DNA from: Methylibium rhizosphaerae
Lineage (GTDB): Bacteria; Pseudomonadota; Gammaproteobacteria; Burkholderiales; Burkholderiaceae_C
Direction: 5' to 3'
DNA: 64,000 nucleotides
Assembly: GCF_006386545.1 (NCBI RefSeq)
Contig: NZ_SWAR01000008.1
Span: 62,001-126,000 of the forward strand
Shown here: piece by piece, positions 48,040 through 55,974 of the stretch
Numbering within the stretch: position 1 is the stretch's first letter
How the letters are laid out: each line of letters begins with the position of its first letter
Translations under genes and position numbers: made by a program
The notes under the pieces: generated by a model
Database searches by the model: none
What the model saw: only the letters and a program-made list of their open reading frames with translations
What the model was told of the DNA's origin: nothing

Positions 48040-50705
48040 GTGTCCGCAACCTCGAAGCCTTGTTCCGGCCCGCCTCGGTGGCGGTGATCGGTGCTTCCGA
48101 CCGGGCCGGCAGCATCGGCGCGCTGGTCATGCGCAACCTGCTGCAAGGCGGCTTCGCCGGCCCTGTCTGGCCGGTGAACCCGAAGCGCGACACCGTGGCC
48201 CGCCTGCGGGCCTGGGCCGGCGTCGGCCAGCTACCGCAGGCGCCCGACCTCGCGATCATCTGCACGCCGGCGCCCACGGTGCCTGGCCTGGTCGCCGAGC
48301 TGGGGCGCAAGGGCACGCGTGCCGCGGTGGTGCTGACCGCCGGCCTCAAGGCCGCGCAACGACCCGGCGGGCCGACACTCGAGCAGGCCATGCTCGATGC
48401 GGCACGGCCCCACCTGCTGCGCATCCTCGGCCCCAATTGCGTGGGGCTGCTGGTGCCCGGCGTGGGGCTCAATGCCAGCTTCGCGCACCTGGCAGCGCGG
48501 CCCGGGCGGCTGGCCTTCGTGTCGCAATCAGGCGCGCTGGCCACCGCCATGCTCGACTGGAGCGACGCGCGCGGCATCGGCTTCTCGCACTTCATCTCGC
48601 TGGGCGACAGCGCCGACGTCGACTTCGGCGACGTGCTCGACTACCTGGGCAGCGACGCGGGCACGCGCGCCATCCTCATGTACGTCGAGTCGGTGAAACA
48701 CGCGCGCAAGTTCATGTCGGCCGCGCGGGCCGCCGCCCGCAACAAGCCGGTGCTGGTGGTGAAGGCCGGCCGCGCGCCCGAGGGCGCGCGTGCGGCGGCC
48801 TCGCACACCGGCGCGCTGGCCGGCTCCGATGCGGTGTTCGATGCGGCGGTGCGCCGCGCCGGCATGCTGCGCGTGCTCACCCTGGAAGACCTGTTCGATG
48901 CGGCCGAGACGCTGGCACACGCACAGCCGCTGCACGGCGAGCGGCTGGCCATCGTCACCAACGGCGGCGGGGCCGGCGTGCTGGCCGCCGACGCGCTGTC
49001 GGTGGCCGGGGGCGCGCTCGCGCCGCTGGCGGCCGCCACGCTGCAGCGGCTCGACGCTGCGCTGCCGGCCACCTGGTCGCATGCGAACCCGGTGGACATC
49101 ATTGGCGATGCCCCCGTGGAGCGCTACACCGCGGCACTGCAGGCGTTGCTCGAAGCGCCGGAGGCCGATGCGGTGCTCTTCATGCACGCGCCCACTGCTG
49201 TAGTGCCCAGCCCCGAGATCGCAGACGCCTGCCTGCCCCTCATGCGCGCGGCCGCCAAGCCGGTGCTGACCTGCTGGCTCGGCGGCACGGCGGTGGCGCC
49301 GGCCCGCGCCGCCTGCGCCGAAGCCGGCGTGCCCACCTACGAAACCCCGGAGCGGGCCGCGCAGGCCTTCCTGCATCTGGTGCAGTACCGGCGCAACCAG
49401 GAAGCCCTGCTGCAGGCGCCCACCGCGGGCGGCGATGGCGCCGCCCCCGACGTGGCAGCAGCCCGCGCGTTGCTGGAGGCCGCCCTGGCCGACGGCCGCG
49501 ACGAGCTGAACGAAACCGAGGCGAAGGCCTTGCTGGCCGCCTATGGCGTGCCGGTGGTCGCCACCCGCAGCGTGCCCGGCACCGAAGCCGCACTGGCCGC
49601 GGCGGCGGAGATCGGCTACCCGGTGGTGCTCAAGATCCTGTCGCCGCAGATCTCGCACAAGTCCGACGTGGGCGGCGTGGCGCTCGACCTGGGCTCCGCC
49701 GCCGAGCTGCAACAGGCAGCCGACGCCATGCTGGCCCGCGTGGCCAGGCTGAGGCCCGACGCCCACGTCGCCGGCTTCACCGTCCAGGCCATGGTGCGCC
49801 GCCCGCGTGCGCACGAGCTGATCGTGGGCCTGGCCAGCGATGCGGTGTTCGGCCCGGTGGTGCTGTTCGGGCAGGGCGGCACGGCGGTCGAAGTGGTGGC
49901 CGACCGCGCGATCGCCTTGCCGCCGCTGAACACGAACCTTGCAGCCGACCTGGTGGGCCGCACCCGCGTGGCCCGGTTGCTGGCGGGCTACCGTGACCGC
50001 AGCCCGGCCGACCTGCGAGCCGTGCACGAGGCCATGGTCAAGGTGTCGCAGATGGCCTGCGACCTGCCGCAGCTCGCCGAGCTCGACATCAATCCGCTGC
50101 TGGCCGACGAACACGGCGTGCTCGCGCTCGATGCCCGGGTGAAGCTGCAGCCTGCGCAGGGTGCGGTGCCGCTGGCGATCCGTCCGTACCCGGCGCAGCT
50201 CGAGGAGCCGGTGCAGCTCGGCGGCGAGGCGGTGCTGCTGCGCCCCATCCGCCCGGAAGACGAGCCGCTGCTGCGCTCGCTGTATGCGAGCGCCACGCCC
50301 GAGGAGATGCGGCTGCGGTTCTTCCTGGCCCGCCGGGAGGTGCCGCGTTCGGAGCTGGCCCGCTACAGCCAGATCGACTACGACCGCGACATGACCTTCG
50401 TCGCGGTGGCCCCGGCGCACGGCGAGGCCGGGCTGCTGGGCGAGGTGCGCTCGGTGTGCGACCCCGACGGCGAGCAGGCCGAGTTCTCGATCCAGGTGCG
50501 CCATGGCTGGCAGGGGCAGGGCATCGGCCGCCTGCTGCTGTCCAAGCTGCTGCGCTACCTGCGCGAGCGCGGCGTGCGGCGGCTGGTGGGCCAGTGCCTG
50601 CCGGCCAACGATGCGATGGTGGCGCTGGCCCGCGGCCTCGGCTTCGAGTCGCGGCGGCACCCGGTCGAGGATGTGGTGCTGCTGCAGCTCGAACTGCGGC
50701 ATTGA
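48036..50705 (+). CDS. PatZ-like acyl-CoA synthetase (NDP-forming)/GNAT acetyltransferase fusion
   Basis: The 889-residue protein has the order of E. coli PatZ (protein lysine acetyltransferase): CoA-binding domain (SVRNLEALFRPASVAVIGAS), ligase domains, ATP-grasp (about 490-700, starting ETEAKALLAAYGVPV) and C-terminal GNAT domain (about 725-885, with HGWQGQGIGRLLLSKLLRYL). Unlike PatZ as I remember it, where Asn takes the place, residue 257 is His in AAASHTGALAGSDAVFDAA, the phospho-histidine position of ADP-forming acetyl-CoA synthetases. The TTG at 48036 has GGGAG upstream, overlaps the protease stop, and aligns with the PatZ N-terminus; an ATG at 48018 is an alternative. Confidence 0.85.
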   Translation: MSVRNLEALFRPASVAVIGASDRAGSIGALVMRNLLQGGFAGPVWPVNPKRDTVARLRAWAGVGQLPQAPDLAIICTPAPTVPGLVAELGRKGTRAAVVLTAGLKAAQRPGGPTLEQAMLDAARPHLLRILGPNCVGLLVPGVGLNASFAHLAARPGRLAFVSQSGALATAMLDWSDARGIGFSHFISLGDSADVDFGDVLDYLGSDAGTRAILMYVESVKHARKFMSAARAAARNKPVLVVKAGRAPEGARAAASHTGALAGSDAVFDAAVRRAGMLRVLTLEDLFDAAETLAHAQPLHGERLAIVTNGGGAGVLAADALSVAGGALAPLAAATLQRLDAALPATWSHANPVDIIGDAPVERYTAALQALLEAPEADAVLFMHAPTAVVPSPEIADACLPLMRAAAKPVLTCWLGGTAVAPARAACAEAGVPTYETPERAAQAFLHLVQYRRNQEALLQAPTAGGDGAAPDVAAARALLEAALADGRDELNETEAKALLAAYGVPVVATRSVPGTEAALAAAAEIGYPVVLKILSPQISHKSDVGGVALDLGSAAELQQAADAMLARVARLRPDAHVAGFTVQAMVRRPRAHELIVGLASDAVFGPVVLFGQGGTAVEVVADRAIALPPLNTNLAADLVGRTRVARLLAGYRDRSPADLRAVHEAMVKVSQMACDLPQLAELDINPLLADEHGVLALDARVKLQPAQGAVPLAIRPYPAQLEEPVQLGGEAVLLRPIRPEDEPLLRSLYASATPEEMRLRFFLARREVPRSELARYSQIDYDRDMTFVAVAPAHGEAGLLGEVRSVCDPDGEQAEFSIQVRHGWQGQGIGRLLLSKLLRYLRERGVRRLVGQCLPANDAMVALARGLGFESRRHPVEDVVLLQLELRH

Positions 50706-50715
50706 GGCGCGTCAA
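50702..50715 (+). promoter_or_regulatory. CRP/FNR-type box before the Met-rich lipoprotein gene
   Basis: TTGAGGCGCGTCAA matches TTGA-N6-TCAA and overlaps the stop codon of the PatZ-like gene. CAGAGT at 50738-50743 lies at exactly the same distance from the box centre (29.5 bp) as TAGAGT does from the NarX-like box. It would start a new transcript for the lipoprotein, ATPase and MgtE genes. Confidence 0.6.
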
Positions 50716-50778
50716 GGTCGCGCGTCGTGCTTCGGCGCAGAGTGCGTGCACCACCCGAATCACTCGCTAGGAGCTGCC

Positions 50779-51057
50779 ATGAAGACCCTCGTCTGCTGCA
50801 TCGTGTTCGCCTCTGCACTGGCCGGCTGCGCGCAGCCGGGGCCGCCCCGCCACTCGGGCATGCAGGCGGCGAAGGACGGCGCCGCGGGCAGCGAGTGCGC
50901 CAGCCACATGAAGGACATGAAGGCCGGTCACGAGCGCATGCCGATGCATGCCGCGGCAGGCGCCAGTGCGCCGCAAGATCATGGGCAGGCCCCGGCGCAA
51001 GGCGCCGGCGGCATGATGGCCATGCAAGGCGAATGCAAGATGATGCCCAAGCCTTGA
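50779..51057 (+). CDS. Met/His-rich small lipoprotein, possible metal binder
   Basis: The 92-residue product has a lipoprotein signal with SALAGCAQP and a mature part with many Met, His and some Cys (SHMKDMKAGHERMPMHAAAG, GGMMAMQGECKMMPKP). Such composition suggests soft-metal binding (copper or similar) in the periplasm. No family is recognised. AGGAGC lies before the ATG at 50779. The stop overlaps the ATPase TTG by 4 nt. Confidence 0.7.
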   Translation: MKTLVCCIVFASALAGCAQPGPPRHSGMQAAKDGAAGSECASHMKDMKAGHERMPMHAAAGASAPQDHGQAPAQGAGGMMAMQGECKMMPKP

Positions 51058-53717
51058 GGCAGCCACATGCCGAGGCGCCGCCTGCCGGCGGCGCCGGCCA
51101 CCGGCAGGTCGACGGTGCGCACCTGCACAGCGCCGACCTCGTGGCCGAAAGACTCGAGGTCGACCCGCGCAACGGCCTGGCGCCGCCCGAAGCAGCGCAG
51201 CGGCGTGCCGTGCACGGCGAGAACCGGTTGCCCGAGCCGCCGCCGCGCGGCCTGCTGCGCCGCGTCCTCGACCAGTTCCGCGACTTCATGGTGCTGGTGC
51301 TGCTGGCGGCGGCCGTGCTGTCCGGATTCGTGGGCGATGCGGCCGACACCGCGGCCATCGTCGTGATCGTGCTGCTCAATGCCGCCATCGGACTCACCCA
51401 GGAATGGCGGGCCGAGCGCGCCCTCGAAGCCCTGCAGCGGTTGGCCACGCCGCAGGCCACCGTGCGCCGCGGCGGCCTGTCGCAATGCATCGAGACCGCC
51501 CAGCTGGTGCCCGGTGACGTGGTGCTGCTGGAGGCCGGCAACCTGGTGCCGGCGGACCTGCGGCTGCACGAGGTGGCGCAACTGCGTGTCGACGAATCGG
51601 CGCTCACCGGTGAATCGGCCACCGTCGAAAAACACAGCGAAGCGCTGCCGCACGGCGAACACGCATTGGGCGACCGCCTCAACATGGCCTTCAAGGGCAC
51701 GCTGGTCACCCATGGGCGGGCCGAAGGCCTGGTGGTGGCCACCGGCGTGCACACCGAGCTGGGCCGCGTGGCCGGGCTGCTGCGCGACACCGAGGAGCGC
51801 AGCACGCCGCTGCAGCGCCGGCTCGCCGACTTCGGCAAGCGGCTGTCGCTGGTCGTGCTGGCGATCTGCGCGGTGATGTTCGGCGTGGGCGTGCTGCTGC
51901 GGGGCGAGCCGCTGTTGCTGATGGCACTCACCGCCATCAGCCTGGCGGTGGCGGCCATCCCCGAGGCGCTGCCGGCGGTGGTGACGGTGCTGCTGGCGCT
52001 CGGGGCCCGCCGCATGGTCCAGGTCAACGCGCTGGTGCGCCGGTTGCCCTCGGTCGAGACGCTGGGCTCGGTGAGCGTGATCTGCTCCGACAAGACCGGC
52101 ACGCTCACCTGCAACCGCATGCGCGTGCAGGCGCTGGAACGCTGGGGCCGCCTTGAGCCGTCCGCCGTGTGGCAGGCCGCGCTGCTGTGCAACGACGCCA
52201 GCCTGAATGCCGAAGGCTGCTGGAGCGGCGACCCGACGGAAACCGCGCTGGCCGAGGCTGCGCAGGCAGCCGGCGTCGATGCCGCGGCGCTGCGGCGGGA
52301 CCTGCAGCGCCGGCATGAATGGCCCTTCGACTCGCAGCGCAAGCGCATGAGCACGCTGCATGGGCAGCCGGGCGACTGGCTGGTCGTCACCAAGGGGGCG
52401 CCCGAAAGCGTGCTGCCGCTGTGCACCGCGGTGGCCACCGCACAAGGCGAACAGCCGCTCGACGTGGCGGCTGCGCTGGACACCGCGGCCGACCTCGCGG
52501 CCCGCGGCATGCGGGTGCTGGCCATCGCCCGGCGCCGCTGGCTGCACGACCCGGCGGCACTGCAGGCGCCTGCGCTGGAGCAGGGCCTCGTGCTGCTCGG
52601 GCTGGTGAGCCTGGCCGACCCGCCGCGCCCTGAAGCACTGGAGGCGGTGACGGCCTGCCGCAGCGCCGGCATCGTGCCGGTCATGATCACCGGCGACCAC
52701 CCGGCCACCGCGCTCGCCATTGCCCGGCAGCTCGGCATCGCACCGGCCGAAGGCGAGGGTGGCGCCGGGGAACACGCGGTCCTCACCGGCGCCCAGCTCG
52801 CCCGGCTCGACGACGCGAGCCTCGCGCGAGCGGTGCGCGACGTGCGGGTGTATGCGCGGGTGGACCCCGCGCAGAAGATCCGCATCGTGCAGGCGCTGCA
52901 GTCGCACGGCCAGTTCGTGGCGATGACCGGCGACGGCGTGAACGACGCGCCGGCCTTGAAGGCGGCCGACATCGGCGTGGCCATGGGCCGCGGCGGCACC
53001 GACGTGGCGCGGCAGGCGGCCAGCCTGGTGCTGCTGGACGACAACTTCGCGAGCATCGTGGCGGCGGTGCGCGAAGGCCGGCGCATCTTCGACAACATCC
53101 GCAAGTTCGTGCGCTATGCGATGACCGGCAACTCCGGCGAGATCTGGACGCTGTTCCTCGCGCCGCTGCTGGGGCTGCCCATCCCATTGCTGCCGCTGCA
53201 CATCCTGTGGGTCAACCTGGTGACCGACGGTTTGCCCGGCCTCGCGCTGGCCGCCGAGCCGGCCGAGCGGGGCGTGATGCAGCGCCCGCCGCGCGCCCCC
53301 GGAGAGAGCGTGCTGGGCGGCGGTCTGTGGCAGCACACGCTGTGGGTCGGGCTGCTCATCGCGGCGCTGTGCCTGGGCGTGCAGGCCTGGGCGCTGCAGG
53401 CCGGCATGCCGTGGCAGACCATGGTGTTCTCGGTGCTCACGCTGGCGCAGATGGCGCACGTGCTGGCCATCCGCTCCGAGACCGACTCGCTGTTCTCGCT
53501 CGGGCTGCGCAGCAACCGGCCGCTCGCCGCGGCGGTGCTGCTCACGCTCGGGTTGCAGCTGGCGGTCGTCTACCTGCCCGCGCTGCAGGCGGTGTTTCGC
53601 ACCGAGGCGCTGTCGGCGCCGGAACTGGCGATCTGCGCGGCGGCGGCCTCGGTGGTCTTCGTGGCGGTCGAGGCCGAGAAGGCCCTGCGCCGGCGCCGCG
53701 CAGGGCGTGCTGCATGA
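51054..53717 (+). CDS. P2A-type (Ca2+/cation) P-type ATPase
   Basis: The 887-residue pump has the P-ATPase core: LTGESATVEKH near 184, the phosphorylated Asp in CSDKTGTLTCN (Asp346), KGAPES near 447 and TGDGVNDAPALKAADIG near 625. The transport-site residues of SERCA-type Ca2+ pumps are kept: Glu in AIPEALPAV (M4), Asn and Glu in GNSGEIWTLF (M5), Asn and Asp in NLVTDGLPGLAL (M6). So Ca2+ or a similar ion is more likely than copper. The TTG start overlaps the lipoprotein stop (TTGA). The stop overlaps the MgtE-like ATG. Confidence 0.88.
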   Translation: MRQPHAEAPPAGGAGHRQVDGAHLHSADLVAERLEVDPRNGLAPPEAAQRRAVHGENRLPEPPPRGLLRRVLDQFRDFMVLVLLAAAVLSGFVGDAADTAAIVVIVLLNAAIGLTQEWRAERALEALQRLATPQATVRRGGLSQCIETAQLVPGDVVLLEAGNLVPADLRLHEVAQLRVDESALTGESATVEKHSEALPHGEHALGDRLNMAFKGTLVTHGRAEGLVVATGVHTELGRVAGLLRDTEERSTPLQRRLADFGKRLSLVVLAICAVMFGVGVLLRGEPLLLMALTAISLAVAAIPEALPAVVTVLLALGARRMVQVNALVRRLPSVETLGSVSVICSDKTGTLTCNRMRVQALERWGRLEPSAVWQAALLCNDASLNAEGCWSGDPTETALAEAAQAAGVDAAALRRDLQRRHEWPFDSQRKRMSTLHGQPGDWLVVTKGAPESVLPLCTAVATAQGEQPLDVAAALDTAADLAARGMRVLAIARRRWLHDPAALQAPALEQGLVLLGLVSLADPPRPEALEAVTACRSAGIVPVMITGDHPATALAIARQLGIAPAEGEGGAGEHAVLTGAQLARLDDASLARAVRDVRVYARVDPAQKIRIVQALQSHGQFVAMTGDGVNDAPALKAADIGVAMGRGGTDVARQAASLVLLDDNFASIVAAVREGRRIFDNIRKFVRYAMTGNSGEIWTLFLAPLLGLPIPLLPLHILWVNLVTDGLPGLALAAEPAERGVMQRPPRAPGESVLGGGLWQHTLWVGLLIAALCLGVQAWALQAGMPWQTMVFSVLTLAQMAHVLAIRSETDSLFSLGLRSNRPLAAAVLLTLGLQLAVVYLPALQAVFRTEALSAPELAICAAAASVVFVAVEAEKALRRRRAGRAA

Positions 53718-54715
53718 AGCGCCCTGCGGATCCTCGGCGTGATCACGAGGCACCCGGCCGCGAGACCTGCGCCGAACACCTGAGCCCGCGGGCCCTGCTG
53801 GCGCATGAGGACGACACCGTCGAGACCGTGCGCCACTCGGTGCGGCGGCTCGGCCGCAACGGGGTGTGGGAGCTGGTGTGCGTGGTCGACCAGGACCGGC
53901 ACCTGCTCGGCACGCTGTCGGCTCGAGACCTGCTGGTGCTGCCCGATGCGGCCCGGGCGGGCGCCTGCATGGACAGGCAGCCGCCCTCGGTGCGCGCTTC
54001 GGCCGAGCCGGAGCAGATGGCCTCGATGGCGCTGCACCACGGCGTGGCCGCGATGCCGGTGCTCGACGAACAAGGGCGCCTGCTCGGCGTGGCCGGCCCG
54101 GCTGCGCTGATGGACATCCTGCGCCGCGAGCATGTGTCCGACCTGCACCGGCTGGCGGGCATCACCCGCGAAACGCGCAAGGCGCGGCAGGCGATCGAGG
54201 AGCCGCCGCTGCGGCGGGTGCGCCACCGCCTGCCCTGGCTGCTGGTGGGGCTGGCAGGCAGCATGCTGGCCACGCTGGTGGTGTCGCGGTTCGAGGCGTC
54301 CATTGCCGAACGCACCGCGCTGGCCTTTTTCGTGCCGGGCCTCGTGTACCTGGCCGATGCGATCGGCACCCAGACGGAGGCGGTGGCGGTGCGCGGCCTG
54401 TCCATCAGCCGCATGGGCCTGGCCCGGCTGGCGAGCGGCGAGCTTCGCAGCGGGCTGCTGATCGGCCTGCTGCTCGCGCTGCTGGTGTTTCCGATGGTGT
54501 GGTGGGTGTTCGGTGATGCACGCCTGGCCGCCACGGTGGGCGCGGCGCTGGCGGCTGCCAGCACGGTCGCCTCGCTGCTGGGCCTGCTGCTGCCATGGGC
54601 GCTGCAGCGGCGCGGCCTGGACCCGGCCTATGGCAGCGGCCCCCTGGCCACCATCATCCAGGACGTGCTGAGCCTGCTGATCTACTTCCTCTGCGCCGCG
54701 GCCATCCTGGGCTGA
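53714..54715 (+). CDS. CBS-domain MgtE-like divalent cation transporter
   Basis: The 333-residue protein has two CBS motifs (about residues 15-135, e.g. [39 protein letters not shown]). Five membrane helices (about 175-333) follow, with [20 protein letters not shown] near 200, the pore signature of MgtE magnesium channels. The usual MgtE N domain is missing. Magnesium transport gated by CBS ligand binding is likely. Together with the P2A ATPase it would form a divalent-cation module. Confidence 0.82.
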   Translation: MKRPADPRRDHEAPGRETCAEHLSPRALLAHEDDTVETVRHSVRRLGRNGVWELVCVVDQDRHLLGTLSARDLLVLPDAARAGACMDRQPPSVRASAEPEQMASMALHHGVAAMPVLDEQGRLLGVAGPAALMDILRREHVSDLHRLAGITRETRKARQAIEEPPLRRVRHRLPWLLVGLAGSMLATLVVSRFEASIAERTALAFFVPGLVYLADAIGTQTEAVAVRGLSISRMGLARLASGELRSGLLIGLLLALLVFPMVWWVFGDARLAATVGAALAAASTVASLLGLLLPWALQRRGLDPAYGSGPLATIIQDVLSLLIYFLCAAAILG

Positions 54716-54733
54716 GCGCGTTCGGTGGCGGTC

Positions 54734-54747
54734 TTGACCACCGTCAA
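54734..54747 (+). promoter_or_regulatory. CRP/FNR-type box before moaA
   Basis: TTGACCACCGTCAA lies 40 bp before the ATG at 54775. A promoter activated from -41.5 would start near 54782, between two in-frame ATGs (54775 and 54787). Either the true moaA start is 54787 or later, or the start site lies further upstream. Confidence 0.65.
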
Positions 54748-54774
54748 GGACTTCGAGGGCCGGTTCACGACACG

Positions 54775-55905
54775 ATGCCACCCGAGATGAAAGCCCGCGT
54801 CATTCCCCTGGTCGACGAGCGCATGCGCCGCATGGCTGCGCATGCGCTCCTGCATGACGAACCGGCCGGCAGCGTGCCGGTGCACGACACCCTCGGCCGC
54901 CCGCTGCACGACCTGCGCATCTCGGTGACCGACCGCTGCAACTTCCGCTGCGGCTACTGCATGCCGCGCGAGCTGTTCGCCGGGCAGGGCCTGTTCATGC
55001 CGCGTTCCGAACTGCTCGACTTCGACGAGATCACGCGGCTCGCGTCGGTGTTCGTGAGCCAGGGCGTGCGCAAGATCCGCCTCACCGGCGGAGAGCCCCT
55101 GCTGCGGCGCGACGTCGAACGGCTGGTCGGCATGCTGGCCATGCTGCGCACACCCGCCGGCGAGCCGGTGGAGCTGACGCTCACCACCAACGGTTCGCTG
55201 CTGGCGCGCAAGGCGGCCGCGCTGAAGGCCGCGGGACTCCACCGGGTGACAGTCAGCCTCGATGCACTGGACGACGCCGTGTTCCGCCGCATGAACGACG
55301 CCGACTTCCCGGTGGCCGAGGTGCTGCGCGGCATCGACGCCGCACTGGCCGCGGGCCTTTCGCCGCTGAAGGTCAACACCGTGGTGCAGCGCGGCGTGAA
55401 CGACCATGAGGTCGAGGCCATCGTGCGGCACTTCCGCCACACGCCGGTGGTGCCGCGCTTCATCGAGTACATGGATGTGGGCGGCAGCCATGGCTGGCGC
55501 ATGGACCAGGTGGTGCCGTCGGCCGAACTGCTGCAGCGGCTCGCCCGCCGCCATGCGCTGCTGCCGATGGAGCCGGCCCGCAAGGGAGAAACCGCCAGCC
55601 GCTGGCGCCATGCCGACGGCGCAGGCGAGATCGGCTTCATCAGCAGCGTGACGCAGGCCTTCTGCGGCGACTGCAACCGTGCGCGGCTGTCGGCAGACGG
55701 CCGCCTCGTCACCTGCCTGTTCGGCCGGCACGGGCTGGACCTGCGTGCGCTGCTGCGCGAGGCGGGTGCCGGCGACGCGCAGCTGGGCGCGGCGATCCGC
55801 GGCACCTGGCGCGCACGCAGCGACCGCTACTCGGAACAGCGCGGCAGCCAGCCGCCGGGCGATGCCGGCGACGGCCGCGTCGCGATGCACTACATCGGCG
55901 GCTGA
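54775..55905 (+). CDS. moaA: GTP 3',8-cyclase (molybdenum cofactor synthesis)
   Basis: MoaA is a radical-SAM enzyme that starts molybdopterin synthesis. The 376-residue form has the SAM cluster ligands in [11 protein letters not shown] near 62, [10 protein letters not shown] near 105, and the C-terminal cluster in [19 protein letters not shown] near 300. The extra N-terminal 35 residues are unlike standard MoaA; ATG 54787 or one of the Met codons at 54823 and 54832 are alternative starts. Nitrate reductase needs this cofactor, which fits the NarXL-like and NarK genes nearby. Confidence 0.9.
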   Translation: MPPEMKARVIPLVDERMRRMAAHALLHDEPAGSVPVHDTLGRPLHDLRISVTDRCNFRCGYCMPRELFAGQGLFMPRSELLDFDEITRLASVFVSQGVRKIRLTGGEPLLRRDVERLVGMLAMLRTPAGEPVELTLTTNGSLLARKAAALKAAGLHRVTVSLDALDDAVFRRMNDADFPVAEVLRGIDAALAAGLSPLKVNTVVQRGVNDHEVEAIVRHFRHTPVVPRFIEYMDVGGSHGWRMDQVVPSAELLQRLARRHALLPMEPARKGETASRWRHADGAGEIGFISSVTQAFCGDCNRARLSADGRLVTCLFGRHGLDLRALLREAGAGDAQLGAAIRGTWRARSDRYSEQRGSQPPGDAGDGRVAMHYIGG

Positions 55906-55926
55906 GCCGCCGGCTCGAATCCGGGC

Positions 55927-55940
55927 TTGACGAGTGTCAA
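55927..55940 (+). promoter_or_regulatory. CRP/FNR-type box before the NarX-like kinase gene
   Basis: TTGACGAGTGTCAA is followed by TAGAGT at 55963-55968. The box centre would be at -41.5 if transcription begins at 55975, which is the A of the ATG. This predicts a leaderless or nearly leaderless mRNA. The spacing matches class II FNR activation. Confidence 0.7.
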
Positions 55941-55974
55941 GCCGCCCGCGGGGGGCGGCCCGTAGAGTGGTTTC

